A stretch of 64,000 nt of DNA from Paenibacillus auburnensis. GTDB taxonomy: Bacteria; Bacillota; Bacilli; Paenibacillales; Paenibacillaceae. Each line of letters starts with the position of its first letter. Within the stretch, counting starts at the first letter, position 1. The notes beneath the pieces are model-generated. The model did no database searches. It worked only from the letters and a program-made list of their open reading frames with translations, and was not told where the DNA came from. The translations under genes were made by a program, and so were the position numbers. Positions 16,735 through 25,478 of the stretch are shown piece after piece. The stretch covers positions 248,001 to 312,000 of the forward strand of contig NZ_CAKMMG010000001.1 in assembly GCF_927798115.1 (NCBI RefSeq), given 5' to 3'.

Positions 16735-16778
16735 GAGATCCTATGCCTGTGACATAAAGTCATTAGACATAGGATCTC
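16735..16778. terminator. Bidirectional hairpin between methyltransferase and unknown gene
   Basis: GAGATCCTATG and CATAGGATCTC form a perfect 11-bp stem around a 22-base loop, between two convergent genes. The T run on the forward strand is short. Confidence 0.55.
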
Positions 16779-16793
16779 CAAAAGCTGAATAAA

Positions 16794-17360
16794 TCAGCGG
16801 GAAGAGCGGCGCTTCAACCGGAAGGTTCCTGCAATCTTCGGTACATCTTCATTGACCATGCGCTTCAGCAGGCGTATCGGCCTCCCGTATTTCCGGTAAT
16901 CATAGTCATCTTTGGATGGATTGAGGAACTTGTCAGGAAGCTCCTCCGGGACCGTGTAGGCGAAAATTCGTCCCTGCCGGTATGCTAGGAAAATTATCGG
17001 AGATTCAGCATATCCCTCGTCATGCCACTGCTTCAAGGTCATCTTATAGACTAACAGATTTAGCGCATCATCATATATCTTCCCTTTGTACTTAAAACGG
17101 AAAAACACGCCATATTCTATATCCTTCAGCCGGCTGCTTCGTTTAATGGAGGTATAGCATTTCCACCAGCGGGGAAGCTTCAGCGTGAAGCCGTACCTGG
17201 GGTCACGGTACAAAAGTACATTCGTACGCTTCCTGGCGGCGCCAGAAGGAGGCTTCTTCGCTGCCGTTTTTCTTGCTTGGATTCTGCGGTTCAGCGTCAT
17301 CACATCCTCATGCATCGTTATAGGACTGTAGGTCCCGGACATAATAGTCAGGATATTCAT
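16794..17360 (-). CDS. Conserved-looking hypothetical protein, PsbP-like fold possible
   Basis: A 188-residue basic protein that I do not recognise with certainty. The first 45 residues are polar and Lys/Arg-rich without a clear signal peptide; the rest begins DPRYGFTLKLPRWWKCY, a phrase seen in PsbP/MOG1-like small domains where a protein's resting sequence is described as YGFTLxxPxxW. DALNLLVYKMTLKQW and AYRQGRIFAYTVPEEL follow. The start codon is unsure: ATG 17360 has no clear ribosome binding site and ATG codons at 17315 and 17297 are alternatives. No operon partner. Confidence 0.6.
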   Translation of the reverse strand: MNILTIMSGTYSPITMHEDVMTLNRRIQARKTAAKKPPSGAARKRTNVLLYRDPRYGFTLKLPRWWKCYTSIKRSSRLKDIEYGVFFRFKYKGKIYDDALNLLVYKMTLKQWHDEGYAESPIIFLAYRQGRIFAYTVPEELPDKFLNPSKDDYDYRKYGRPIRLLKRMVNEDVPKIAGTFRLKRRSSR

Positions 17361-17454
17361 CCAGGGGATTATGTGATTGGGCTGCTGCCCGGCGCTGATT
17401 GATGAGGTTACACTGGGGTTCCTATATGTATAAAAAAAAGTGCCTGTAACACAG

Positions 17455-17496
17455 GTAAACCCCTATTATTGATTTGCATCAACAATAGAGGTTTAC
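17455..17496. repeat. Long imperfect hairpin
   Basis: GTAAACCCCTATTATTGAT (17455-17473) pairs with ATCAACAATAGAGGTTTAC (17478-17496), about 18 of 19 positions, with a 4-base loop. AGTGC upstream and GCACT downstream extend the symmetry outward. There is no T run, so a terminator is not the best explanation; it may be a remnant of a mobile element end or a structured RNA. Confidence 0.5.
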
Positions 17497-17537
17497 GTAG
17501 TAAGCACTATATCCATGTTCTTCTCAGACTCCTTATC

Positions 17538-17828
17538 CTATCCTTTGTACTCAGCCGGGTAGAAATCGTCCGAGGTGGCAGTAAATTTGCCTATCCTGCA
17601 CATTAAATCTTCTCTAATTCATCCTCTGGCCACGCTAGGATTGATGTTCAACATTTGAGCTTTAAGAAGCTCATACCAGTTCGTTCCGGGATGGATTGAA
17701 AGCTTTAGCGTCAGGATCAAAGATATAGTCTCAAGCTCAGGGATTACAGCGGCTAAGGATTGCTGCGGTGAAATTTTCATGCCCGTCAGGCTTCCTTCCA
17801 GCAGTGTAAGGTTCCCTTGAGTTGATGT
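17538..17828 (-). pseudogene. Decayed reverse-strand gene of unknown function
   Basis: One reverse frame reads as protein from about 17828 to 17538 apart from an internal TGA at 17619-17621. Before the TGA it gives STQGNLTLLEGSLTGMKISP, then AAVIPELETISLILTLKLS and NWYELLKAQMLNINPSVARG; after it, in the same frame, IREDLMCRIGKFTATSDDFY and a stop at 17538. Another stop (TAG) lies just upstream of the first segment. The composition looks like real protein, and a single base change (GGA TGA to GGA GAA-like) would rejoin the two parts. I cannot name the family. A 53-codon gene starting at ATG 17780 is the alternative reading. Confidence 0.35.
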
Positions 17829-17872
17829 CTAAAGTATACCCTGCTTCTCATGGGCAGTAAAAAGCCGTATGG

Positions 17873-17920
17873 TTGTAAAATAGGACTATTTTACAATAAA
17901 CGCTAATGTAAGCGCTATTA
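17873..17920. other. Palindrome cluster in the gene-poor 17.4-18.0 kb interval
   Basis: TTGTAAAATA (17873-17882) and TATTTTACAA (17887-17896) are perfect inverted copies with a 4-base loop. TGTAAGCGCTATTA (17907-17920) matches the cre consensus in 13 of 14 positions. They precede the gene starting at 18009, whose presumed -10 box TATAAT lies near 17981. A role in its regulation is possible but unproven. Confidence 0.3.
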
Positions 17921-18008
17921 TTCTGGCTGGTTCTTAGTTTTTTGAAAATAATTCACGGCGGTTTGCGGCCTGCTTATCCTGTATAATTAACCGGAGAGGT
18001 GAGAAACA

Positions 18009-18632
18009 ATGAAGCTGTTTCAGATGAAAACATCGCCGCAGGGTGTGGAGCGGATTAAGGAATTTCTGGAGGACAACTATCTGTGCATCGGGTATCCCGG
18101 CACCGGAGATTTGGAGCAGGCCGAGCGCGAGGATTTACGTGTAAAGCTGCTGCGGAGTGGGATTAATGGGGAACAGAAACTGGAAGAGGCAGTGGATTAT
18201 CTGGATCTGTTTGTGCATGAAATGCAGGATGGGGACTATGTTCTAATAGCTGACGGGGATTGGGTGCACCTGGGTGATCTGGGGGACTATTTCTATGATG
18301 ACACCCAGGACAATGAGGAGGATGGCCAGTGCCACCGCCGGGGAGTAACCTGGCTGAAAAGCATGCCCCGGCGCTCACTGAATTCCGTTGCAGCAGAACT
18401 GCTGGCGGAGGAAGCGCTGATTTCCCGATACCAGGGGACACTTCCGTCGGCAAGGCTGGAGCTATGGATCGAGGATACGGGAGCTGATATAAGGAATTCG
18501 GGCGAAAAACCAACTGGTGTGGATGAGGACACTCTTGAATTGGCCGTCGCCGTCCTGAAGGAAGCACTTCACAGCGGGGATGCTGAACGGCGGGAACGGG
18601 CAGCGATTGCAATTTTGCAGTACGCGAGATGA
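18009..18632 (+). CDS. Hypothetical acidic protein, possible PUA/EVE-like N-terminal domain
   Basis: A 207-residue acidic protein. The N-terminal half (MKTSPQGVERIKEFLEDNYL, CIGYPGTGDLE, MQDGDYVLIADGDWVHLGDL, CHRRGVTWLKSMPRRSL) resembles the layout of small beta-barrel domains found in front of Mrr-type and other restriction proteins: an ordering of 'lives as CIGWPG', 'GDYVLV', 'HRRxVxWL'. No nuclease motif is present in the C-terminal half, which is helical (TLELAVAVLKEALHSGDAER). TATAAT lies just upstream and GGAGAGGTGAG serves as ribosome binding site. Function unknown; the domain resemblance is my inference and needs a profile search. Confidence 0.7.
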   Translation: MKLFQMKTSPQGVERIKEFLEDNYLCIGYPGTGDLEQAEREDLRVKLLRSGINGEQKLEEAVDYLDLFVHEMQDGDYVLIADGDWVHLGDLGDYFYDDTQDNEEDGQCHRRGVTWLKSMPRRSLNSVAAELLAEEALISRYQGTLPSARLELWIEDTGADIRNSGEKPTGVDEDTLELAVAVLKEALHSGDAERRERAAIAILQYAR

Positions 18633-18804
18633 ATGCAGGGATGATTTTGAAGCGATTACAAGATATAATGAACGAGATTGAATGTTAAAAAAAGTAGCCT
18701 TTACTAACAAAAAAATGCTAACAAATTTCAGCCTATTCTTCCGGTGCGGTTTTTTACGCGGTGAAGTGCAGGAAGCAAGGCTCACAACCCTTTAGGAGGC
18801 TTCA

Positions 18805-20994
18805 ATGGGAATTCAATATTTTGCAGAAGAGCGTATTTTTCATCTTCAGAGCAAGGCCACCAGCTATGTCATTCAACTGCTGCCCACCGGGGTGCCGGCG
18901 CATGTCTATTGGGGCAGGAAAATTCGTTCAACAGGCTTATCTGCCATCCTTCAGCGGACAGAGCGCTGCTCTTTTTCGCCAAGTCCATATCCTGAAGACA
19001 TGTCGATTTCTTATGACACCATCGCCCAGGAATACCCGTCCTACGGGGTAGGGGATTTCCGACATCCGGCTTATCAGATTCAGGCGGAGAACGGGACTAC
19101 CGCTTCTGAGGCTATCTATGATACACACCGGATATACCAGGGCAAGCCCAAGCTGGAAGGTCTGCCGGCTACGTATGTCCAGCAGGAGGATGAAGCAGAG
19201 ACGCTGGAGCTTGAGCTGCTTGATCCGGTTGCCGGGCTGCGGATTATTCTGAGCTACACCGTGTTCGAGGCATTGAATGCCATCACCCGATCCGTTAAAT
19301 TTGTGAACGAAGGCGGACAACAGCTGAAGCTGCTGCGCGGACTAAGCATGAGCGTAGACTTCCGCGACGCGGATTATGAGCTGCTGCATCTCTCCGGCTC
19401 CTGGGCACGTGAGCGCTATGTGGAGCGCAGAGCCCTTGCCTCCGGAATGCAGGGCATCGAGAGCCGCCGCGGGGCAAGCAGTCATGCGCATAACCCGTTC
19501 ATTGCATTACTCTCGAAAGGCGCAGACGAGGATCATGGGGATGTCTACGGTGTCAGCCTGGTATACAGCGGCAGCTTTACCGCCCAGGCAGAAGTTGATC
19601 CGTACCGGACAACCCGCTTATCCGTGGGGATTAATCCGTTTGATTTCAGCTGGCTGCTGGAGCAGGGCCAGTCGTTCCAGACGCCGGAAGCCGTGCTGGT
19701 CTTCTCGCCCGATGGTCTGGGAGCGATGTCGCGGACCTATCATAAGCTGTACCGGACCCGCTTAAGCCGCGGCAGCTTCCGTGACCGTACGCGTCCCGTG
19801 CTTGTCAACAACTGGGAAGCCACTTATTTCGACTTCACCGCTGACAAAATTGAAGATATTGCCCGTGCGGGTAGCGAACTGGGCATGGAGCTGTTCGTGC
19901 TGGATGACGGCTGGTTCGGTCACCGGGACAATGACCGCAGTTCTCTGGGTGACTGGTTTGTGGACAAGAAGAAACTGCCGCAGGGCCTGGAGGATTTGGC
20001 CCGCCGGGTTAATGAGCTGGACATGCAGTTTGGCCTCTGGTTCGAGCCGGAGATGATCTCGCCGGACAGCGAGCTGTACCGCCAGCACCCGGACTGGTGC
20101 CTGCATGTGGAAGGCCGGCGCAGAACGGAAGCACGGATGCAGCTTGTGCTGGATTTCTCCCGTGCGGATGTCTGCCAGGCGATAGGCGACCGGGTGGCGG
20201 ATGTGCTGCGCAGCGCTCCGATTTCCTATGTGAAGTGGGACATGAACCGTAATATGACCGAGATTGGCTCGGCGCTGCTGCCGCAGGAGAGACAGCGGGA
20301 GACAGCGCACCGTTATATGCTTGGTCTATATGGTGTGCTTGAGCGGATCACCGCGGAATTTCCGGATGTCCTGTTCGAGAGCTGTTCAGGCGGCGGCGGA
20401 CGGTTTGACCCGGGAATGCTTTATTACATGCCGCAGACCTGGACAAGCGACAATACCGATGCCATCAGCCGGCTCAAAATCCAATATGGAACCAGCATCG
20501 TCTATCCGCTGAGCGCCATGGGCAGCCATGTATCGGCGGTGCCGAACCATCAGGTTCAGCGCAGCACTTCGCTGGAGCTGCGCGGCCATGTTGCGATGTC
20601 AGGCAATTTCGGATATGAACTCGATCTAACGAAGTTCACGGAGGATGAGAAGACGGCTGTTCAGGCACAAGTGGCGCTATATAAAGAGCTGCGCAATCTT
20701 GTGCAGTTCGGGGAGCAGTACCGACTGCTCAGCCCGTTTGAAGGCAATGAAACAGCGTGGCTGATTGCGGCCGAGGACAAATCCGAAGCCGTCGTGATGT
20801 ACGCTCGGACCCTTGCAGAGCCGAATGATGCGCTGCATTACCTGCGGCTGAAGGGGCTGGATCCCGAAGCGGATTATGAGTGGGTGGAGGGCGGCGGCGT
20901 ATTCGGCGGAGATCATCTGATGTATGCCGGGTTACCGCTGCCTGCACTGCATGGGGATTTCCAGAGCGTCCTGTGGCGTTTCCGCAGAGTGTAG
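18805..20994 (+). CDS. Alpha-galactosidase, glycoside hydrolase family 36
   Basis: Cytoplasmic enzyme of 729 residues, the normal GH36 length, releasing galactose from raffinose-type sugars or galactomannan fragments. The catalytic nucleophile Asp lies in YVKWDMNRNM and the acid/base region in TWTSDNTDAISRL; FVLDDGWFGHRDND, GLWFEPEMISPDS and SCSGGGGRFDPGML are GH36 signatures. No signal peptide, so oligosaccharides must be imported by a transporter that is not in this window. ATG 18805 follows AGGAGG. No neighbouring regulator or transporter gene; terminator downstream. Confidence 0.95.
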   Translation: MGIQYFAEERIFHLQSKATSYVIQLLPTGVPAHVYWGRKIRSTGLSAILQRTERCSFSPSPYPEDMSISYDTIAQEYPSYGVGDFRHPAYQIQAENGTTASEAIYDTHRIYQGKPKLEGLPATYVQQEDEAETLELELLDPVAGLRIILSYTVFEALNAITRSVKFVNEGGQQLKLLRGLSMSVDFRDADYELLHLSGSWARERYVERRALASGMQGIESRRGASSHAHNPFIALLSKGADEDHGDVYGVSLVYSGSFTAQAEVDPYRTTRLSVGINPFDFSWLLEQGQSFQTPEAVLVFSPDGLGAMSRTYHKLYRTRLSRGSFRDRTRPVLVNNWEATYFDFTADKIEDIARAGSELGMELFVLDDGWFGHRDNDRSSLGDWFVDKKKLPQGLEDLARRVNELDMQFGLWFEPEMISPDSELYRQHPDWCLHVEGRRRTEARMQLVLDFSRADVCQAIGDRVADVLRSAPISYVKWDMNRNMTEIGSALLPQERQRETAHRYMLGLYGVLERITAEFPDVLFESCSGGGGRFDPGMLYYMPQTWTSDNTDAISRLKIQYGTSIVYPLSAMGSHVSAVPNHQVQRSTSLELRGHVAMSGNFGYELDLTKFTEDEKTAVQAQVALYKELRNLVQFGEQYRLLSPFEGNETAWLIAAEDKSEAVVMYARTLAEPNDALHYLRLKGLDPEADYEWVEGGGVFGGDHLMYAGLPLPALHGDFQSVLWRFRRV

Positions 20995-21029
20995 GAGGGA
21001 TTCCCCAGCGATTAACCAGCTATGAACAC

Positions 21030-21066
21030 AAAAGAGCCTTCCGGCGTAATGCCGGAGGGCTCTTTT
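21030..21066. terminator. Bidirectional terminator between GH36 and nitroreductase genes
   Basis: AAAAGAGCCTTCCGGC pairs with GCCGGAGGGCTCTTTT around GTAAT; A and T runs on both sides allow termination in both directions. Confidence 0.9.
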
Positions 21067-21089
21067 GCATAGAATATAGATGGTTTGGA

Positions 21090-21707
21090 TTAGATGAAAT
21101 CAACAAATTCATTCACAGGCTTGCGGTAGCCGCGGGGTCTGATCTTACGCTTGTTATCTTTGCCGATGGTAATCATCAGGGCAGGGACGAAATTGTCCGG
21201 TGCATTCAGCGTAGCATTGACCGCCGCAGGATCAAAACCGATCATCGGGCATGTATCCCAGCCCTTGTCTTTCGCAATCAGCATGAACTGCATGGCTGAA
21301 AGGGAAGCGTTGCGGATCGCTTCGTCGCGCTGGAACTGGTCATTTCCGCTATAAGCATCGTTGATCGACTGGATGGTGCTGTCGTATTCTTCCTGGCTCA
21401 TCGCCCCCAGCAGCTTGAGGCCGCCGTATATTTCCGGCGCCTGCAGGTAAGCATTTTTGTCCCCATAAACAATAATTACAGCTGAAGCGGTGTGAACCTT
21501 GTACTGGTTATAGGCATCCTTGTGTAGCTGTTCTTTAACAACCGGATCGGTAATTACCTTGTAATGCGCATGCTGCAGATTGTTGCTTGAGGGGGCAAGG
21601 CGGGCGAGGGAGAACATTTCCTCCAGCTCTGCCTTAGAAATCGTAACTCCTTCCACAAAATTCATAGCGGATCTCCGGGCTTGGACCAAATCTGAAAAAG
21701 TACTCAT
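21090..21707 (-). CDS. Nitroreductase-family NAD(P)H:FMN oxidoreductase
   Basis: Flavoprotein of 205 residues. The FMN-binding start is LVQARRSAMNF, followed by EMFSLARLAPSSNNLQH, and GWDTCPMIGFDPAAV with the Gly-rich FMN contact, ending KIRPRGYRKPVNEFV. Enzymes of this kind reduce quinones, nitroaromatics or other electrophiles. ATG 21707 has AGGCATT-type weak spacing, GGAGGC being just upstream on the reverse strand. It is divergent from the yjlC-ndh operon. Similar to YodC/YdgI-type proteins of Bacillus. Confidence 0.9.
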   Translation of the reverse strand: MSTFSDLVQARRSAMNFVEGVTISKAELEEMFSLARLAPSSNNLQHAHYKVITDPVVKEQLHKDAYNQYKVHTASAVIIVYGDKNAYLQAPEIYGGLKLLGAMSQEEYDSTIQSINDAYSGNDQFQRDEAIRNASLSAMQFMLIAKDKGWDTCPMIGFDPAAVNATLNAPDNFVPALMITIGKDNKRKIRPRGYRKPVNEFVDFI

Positions 21708-21889
21708 AAGTAATGCCTCCGTTAGTTTATGTATTGGTTAATAAATATAAATAGCTAGTTTTTATTAATGAACTTACAATTAGTTACTTGCTAAAGATAA
21801 CACGGCATTCAGCGGTCGTCAATGATTTTGTACATGTATGTAAAAATTATTTTGAAAAAAGAAGATATTTCGCAAAAACGACATTAAAG

Positions 21890-21964
21890 AAGTGATTTTT
21901 ATCACAAAACAAGGATATACAGGCAAAAACTTTGTGACATAATTAACATTATCGGTGGTATAAT
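21890..21964 (+). promoter_or_regulatory. Promoter of the DUF1641-Ndh operon with a Rex/Fnr-like palindrome
   Basis: GTGAT (21892-21896) and ATCAC (21901-21905) form the dyad AAGTGATTTTTATCACAA, close both to the Rex target TTGTGAN6TCACAA and to the Bacillus Fnr target TGTGAN6TCACA. A second partial copy, TTGTGACATAATTAACA, begins near 21927-21932. TATAAT lies at 21959-21964. NADH-responsive Rex control of ndh is known in Bacillus subtilis, which favours Rex here. Confidence 0.5.
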
Positions 21965-22028
21965 AGGCACATTGAGTTTGTGGATTTTTAATTATGCAGT
22001 ATTAAGTGAATACGGAGGAGAGGCTAAT

Positions 22029-22472
22029 ATGTCAGAAACTATCACTCAAACCCTGCCTAAAGAAGAACAAACAGCAGGTAAACCGGCTTATACCAAAGAG
22101 GATTTACTGGATCAGCTGCTCAAACCTGAGGTTCAGGAATCGCTCACACTGCTGGTGGAGGAACTGCCTAAGTTAACTCAGCTGGTCGGAGTACTAACCA
22201 AATCGTTTGACTTCGTACAGGCGGTTGCCTCGGATGAGGTCCTCAAAAATGATACGGTAGGTGCTATCAAGGAAATTGCCGAGCCGGTGGTGGATTCGGT
22301 TAAAAATATGGCGGCTACAGTCATTGAAGCAAAAGACCGTGCGAATGAAAGCACTGAAACGATCAGTCTTTTTGGAATGATGAAAATGGTCAAAGACCCG
22401 CAGGTCCAAAAGATGCTCCGTTTCCTGAATGCTTATCTTCAAGTCAGCGGCGAACGCAGTACTCAGAAATAG
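22029..22472 (+). CDS. yjlC: DUF1641 protein, YjlC-like
   Basis: Protein of 147 residues, DUF1641 family, the partner encoded before type II NADH dehydrogenase in Bacillus (YjlC). Features are an acidic N-terminus, a helical body with QESLTLLVEELPKLTQLVGV and a C-terminal SLFGMMKMVKDPQVQKML segment followed by FLNAYLQVSGE. No membrane spans. ATG 22029 follows GGAGGAG; an in-frame ATG at 21972 lies before this site. The ndh gene starts 44 bases downstream, so the two are one operon. The biochemical role of the family is not settled; association with redox enzymes is the common thread. Confidence 0.85.
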   Translation: MSETITQTLPKEEQTAGKPAYTKEDLLDQLLKPEVQESLTLLVEELPKLTQLVGVLTKSFDFVQAVASDEVLKNDTVGAIKEIAEPVVDSVKNMAATVIEAKDRANESTETISLFGMMKMVKDPQVQKMLRFLNAYLQVSGERSTQK

Positions 22473-22516
22473 ATTCCCTAATTCCATAACACACAAGTAA
22501 GGACGGAGGATATATG

Positions 22517-23695
22517 ATGTCAAAACATATCGTAATTCTAGGAGCAGGGTACGGCGGCTTATTGAGTGCTTTAACTGTGCGCAAATATATGAGTAAAGCT
22601 GAAGCGAAGGTTACAGTGGTCAATCAGTACCCGACACATCAGATTATTACGGAGCTTCACCGTCTGGCTGCAGGCAGTATCTCTGAGAAGGCTGTGGCGA
22701 TGCCGCTGACAAAGCTGTTTGCAGGTAAAGATATTGATCTCAAAATTGCTAAAGTGAAATCATTCTCCGTTGACAACAAGCAAATCGCTTTGTCTGACGG
22801 TACAGTTCTTTCCTATGATGCACTTGTTGTAGGTCTGGGCAGCACGACGGCATATTTCGGAATTCCGGGTCTGGAGAAATTCAGTATGGTGCTAAAATCT
22901 GCTGAAGATGCCAAAAACATTCTTGCCCATATTGAAGCCCGGATTCGTGATTATGCCGCAACTAAAAATCCAGCTGATGCAACGATTCTGATCGGCGGAG
23001 GCGGCTTGACAGGCGTTGAGCTTGTGGGTGAAATTGCAGATGTGCTACCTAAGCTTACAAGACGTTACGGAGTAGATCCGAAGGAAATCAAGCTTCTGTT
23101 AGTTGAGGCCGGCCCGAAAATTCTGCCGGTATTGCCGGATCATTTGATCCAGCGCGCAACATCAAGCCTTGAGGCCCGCGGTGTACAGTTCCTGACAGGT
23201 CTTGCTGTTACCAACGTTGAGGGCAATACAATTGATCTGAAGGATGGACAGAAGGTTGTTGCGAATACATTCGTCTGGACAGGTGGCGTGCAAGGTAATC
23301 CGCTGGTCGGAGAATCCGGTCTTGAGGTTAACCGTGGACGTGCGACCGTCAATGACTTCCTGCAATCTACTTCCCACAAAGATGTGTTCGTTGCCGGAGA
23401 CAGCGCTGTTTACTTCGCGCCGGATGGCCGCCCTTACCCGCCAACCGCGCAAATCGCCTGGCAGATGGGCGAACTGATCGGCTATAACCTCTATGCCAGC
23501 TTGAACAACAAATCACTGGAAACCTTCAGCCCGGTGAATTCGGGTACGCTGGCCAGCCTGGGCCGTAAAGACGGTGTGGCGATTATCGGCGCCAACTCGA
23601 CTCCGCTCAAAGGCCTGCCTGCAACGATGATGAAGGAAGCGAGCAACATCCGTTATCTGACCCATGTTAAAGGTTTGTTCAGTCTTGCCTACTAA
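22517..23695 (+). CDS. ndh: Type II NADH dehydrogenase
   Basis: Peripheral membrane flavoprotein of 392 residues that passes electrons from NADH to menaquinone without pumping protons. The N-terminal FAD fold is HIVILGAGYGGLLSALT, the second nucleotide fold (NADH) is ATILIGGGGLTGVELVGEIA, and the second FAD motif is DVFVAGDSAVYF followed by PPTAQIAWQMGE with the quinone-site AQxAxQ-like motif. The C-terminal amphipathic segment is ASNIRYLTHVKGLFSLAY. Adjacent ATGs at 22514 and 22517; GGAGGA spacing favours 22517. Strong terminator downstream. Confidence 0.93.
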   Translation: MSKHIVILGAGYGGLLSALTVRKYMSKAEAKVTVVNQYPTHQIITELHRLAAGSISEKAVAMPLTKLFAGKDIDLKIAKVKSFSVDNKQIALSDGTVLSYDALVVGLGSTTAYFGIPGLEKFSMVLKSAEDAKNILAHIEARIRDYAATKNPADATILIGGGGLTGVELVGEIADVLPKLTRRYGVDPKEIKLLLVEAGPKILPVLPDHLIQRATSSLEARGVQFLTGLAVTNVEGNTIDLKDGQKVVANTFVWTGGVQGNPLVGESGLEVNRGRATVNDFLQSTSHKDVFVAGDSAVYFAPDGRPYPPTAQIAWQMGELIGYNLYASLNNKSLETFSPVNSGTLASLGRKDGVAIIGANSTPLKGLPATMMKEASNIRYLTHVKGLFSLAY

Positions 23696-23733
23696 GACTC
23701 CCTGATATCCGTAGCGGATCTCAGTCATAAAGA

Positions 23734-23798
23734 CCCCCTTCAATTCACCCGAAAAACTCATGCCGGCATGAGGTGCGGGCGCTTTTGAAGGGGGTTTT
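23734..23798 (+). terminator. Intrinsic terminator after ndh
   Basis: CCCCCTTCAA and TTGAAGGGGG form a perfect 10-bp stem, with TTTT after it. The long loop contains a smaller GCCGGC self-complementary segment. Confidence 0.75.
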
Positions 23799-23872
23799 GT
23801 GTAGTTTTATATAGTAAACTTCTGAAAATGGATATAGACTGGTTTGGTCTGTAGGGTAAAGGAGTGAAAGTT

Positions 23873-24712
23873 ATGAGCGATCCGAGAGCAAGGCTAATGA
23901 TGGATCTGAAAAGAATTGAGACCGAGGAGTACCTGCTTCGTGAAGGTGAAGCGCATGCCGATTTCATCCGCCCCATGCTGGAATATATCGGAGATCCGCA
24001 ACCAGAGCTGCGGGATGATCTGATCTATCCCACTTTTTATAAGTGGATACTGGAGCAGCAGCTGTTTACCGCTGATGAGCTACGCAGCTTCCTGAAAGTC
24101 CTGCTTGATGAGCAGCATTTGTTCTATGGCATCGGCAGGACGGAAGATAACAGCGTATTTACGCGGACATTCTCTGTGCTTCCGGTAGCTCTGATCGTGC
24201 AGCGGCATATCAAGCAGCCGTTTCTCACTGCGGAGGAATTCCGTATTTTGAAGAATGCGCTGCTTCGCTATTACCGGGAAGAGAAGGATCTGCGCGGATA
24301 TGTAGAGGATGGCGGATGGGCCCACGCTGCGGCTCATGGAGCGGATGCGCTGGATGAACTGGTGCAATGCCCGGAGAGCAGTGAGGAGGTGCAACTGGAA
24401 GTGCTGGAGGTTATCAAAGATATGCTGCAATACCGGATGTGGCTATTCGGCGAGGAAGAGGACGAGCGGATGGCTACGGTTGTGGATACGATGATCGTTC
24501 AGAACCGCCTGAGCTGGAACAGTATCGCCGGCTGGATTCTTAGCCTGGGCGACTGCGTGGATTGGACGCCTGGCCGCAGCCAGCGCATCGCCCAGAACAA
24601 CAGTAAAAACTTTCTGCGCAGCCTTTATTTCAGAAGAGGACGTCAGGAGCGGAGTGAAGCCTTTGAACAGGTGCTTCTTACTGCAGAAGCTGGTTTGAAT
24701 CGATTCTGTTAG
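23873..24712 (+). CDS. DUF2785 family protein
   Basis: Cytoplasmic, mostly helical protein of 279 residues. The diagnostic segment is GYVEDGGWAHAAAHGADALDELV (split here around residue 150), preceded by YYREEKDLRG. Function of the family is unknown. Start at ATG 23873, eight bases after AAGGAG; a GTG three codons earlier overlaps that site. It stands alone between the ndh terminator and the SGNH hydrolase gene. Confidence 0.82.
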   Translation: MSDPRARLMMDLKRIETEEYLLREGEAHADFIRPMLEYIGDPQPELRDDLIYPTFYKWILEQQLFTADELRSFLKVLLDEQHLFYGIGRTEDNSVFTRTFSVLPVALIVQRHIKQPFLTAEEFRILKNALLRYYREEKDLRGYVEDGGWAHAAAHGADALDELVQCPESSEEVQLEVLEVIKDMLQYRMWLFGEEEDERMATVVDTMIVQNRLSWNSIAGWILSLGDCVDWTPGRSQRIAQNNSKNFLRSLYFRRGRQERSEAFEQVLLTAEAGLNRFC

Positions 24713-24822
24713 GTAATTTTATTCTATGTATCCTAACTAAAATAGAAGATGTTATATTGAATTCTGTTTGATATAATAGGCATGTTTATACTATTAAGCA
24801 GTTTTATAGGAGGATTATGTAG

Positions 24823-25452
24823 ATGGGACTCAAGGATAATGATGTTATTGTTTTCATCGGCGACAGCATCACAGACTGTGGGCGGAATTATGAAGACGCT
24901 TCATCACTGGGTGTCGGTTATGCCCTGATGGTAGCTGCACGCCTCGGGCTGCAGTATCCGGAGAAGAAGCTAACGTTTTTTAACCGGGGAATCAACGGCA
25001 ACCGTGTTGTCGATTTACAGGAACGATGGGATAGGGATTGCCTGGGTCTGAATCCAACCTGGGTCTCGATTTATATCGGGGTCAACGACACCTGGCGCTA
25101 TATGGACTCCGGTCAGGAAACGACTGCCGCTGAGTTTGAAGCCGCTTACCGGGACCTGATTGAGCGCACGAAGGCATCCGTGGACGCTAAGCTGGTGCTG
25201 ATTGAACCGTTCGTGCTGCCGGTGCCGGAGGACCGCAAGACATGGCGCCGCGATCTTGATCCGAAAATTCATGTTGTGCGTGAATTGGCGCGTGAATACG
25301 GTGCGCTGCTGGTACCGCTTGACGGCTTATTCGCGGCCGCCTCGATGAAGGCTGAGCCTGCGTTCTGGGCAGGTGATGGCGTTCACCCTTCATCAGCTGG
25401 CCATGCCCTTATTGCTGATGCCTGGCTGAAGGCTGTAGGCGCGATTAATTAG
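24823..25452 (+). CDS. SGNH/GDSL-family hydrolase (acetylesterase-like)
   Basis: Cytoplasmic esterase of 209 residues. Block I with the nucleophile Ser is VIVFIGDSITDCGRN, block II Gly is in NRGINGNRV, block III Asn in IYIGVNDTW and block V is DGVHPSSAGHALIA with the catalytic Asp and His. Close in pattern to rhamnogalacturonan acetylesterase-like and carbohydrate deacetylase enzymes, which suits an organism with many glycosidases. No signal peptide. AGGAGG is nine bases before ATG. Terminator downstream. Confidence 0.9.
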   Translation: MGLKDNDVIVFIGDSITDCGRNYEDASSLGVGYALMVAARLGLQYPEKKLTFFNRGINGNRVVDLQERWDRDCLGLNPTWVSIYIGVNDTWRYMDSGQETTAAEFEAAYRDLIERTKASVDAKLVLIEPFVLPVPEDRKTWRRDLDPKIHVVRELAREYGALLVPLDGLFAAASMKAEPAFWAGDGVHPSSAGHALIADAWLKAVGAIN

Positions 25453-25478
25453 TTCATATCATATCATGCCTTCCGGTT

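Noticed and set aside
17443..17508. Insertion sequence at the long hairpin
   Set aside because: No transposase frame or target duplication could be found; only the hairpin itself is supported.
19762..20310. 182-codon reverse frame inside the alpha-galactosidase gene
   Set aside because: Antisense shadow of the conserved catalytic region of GH36.
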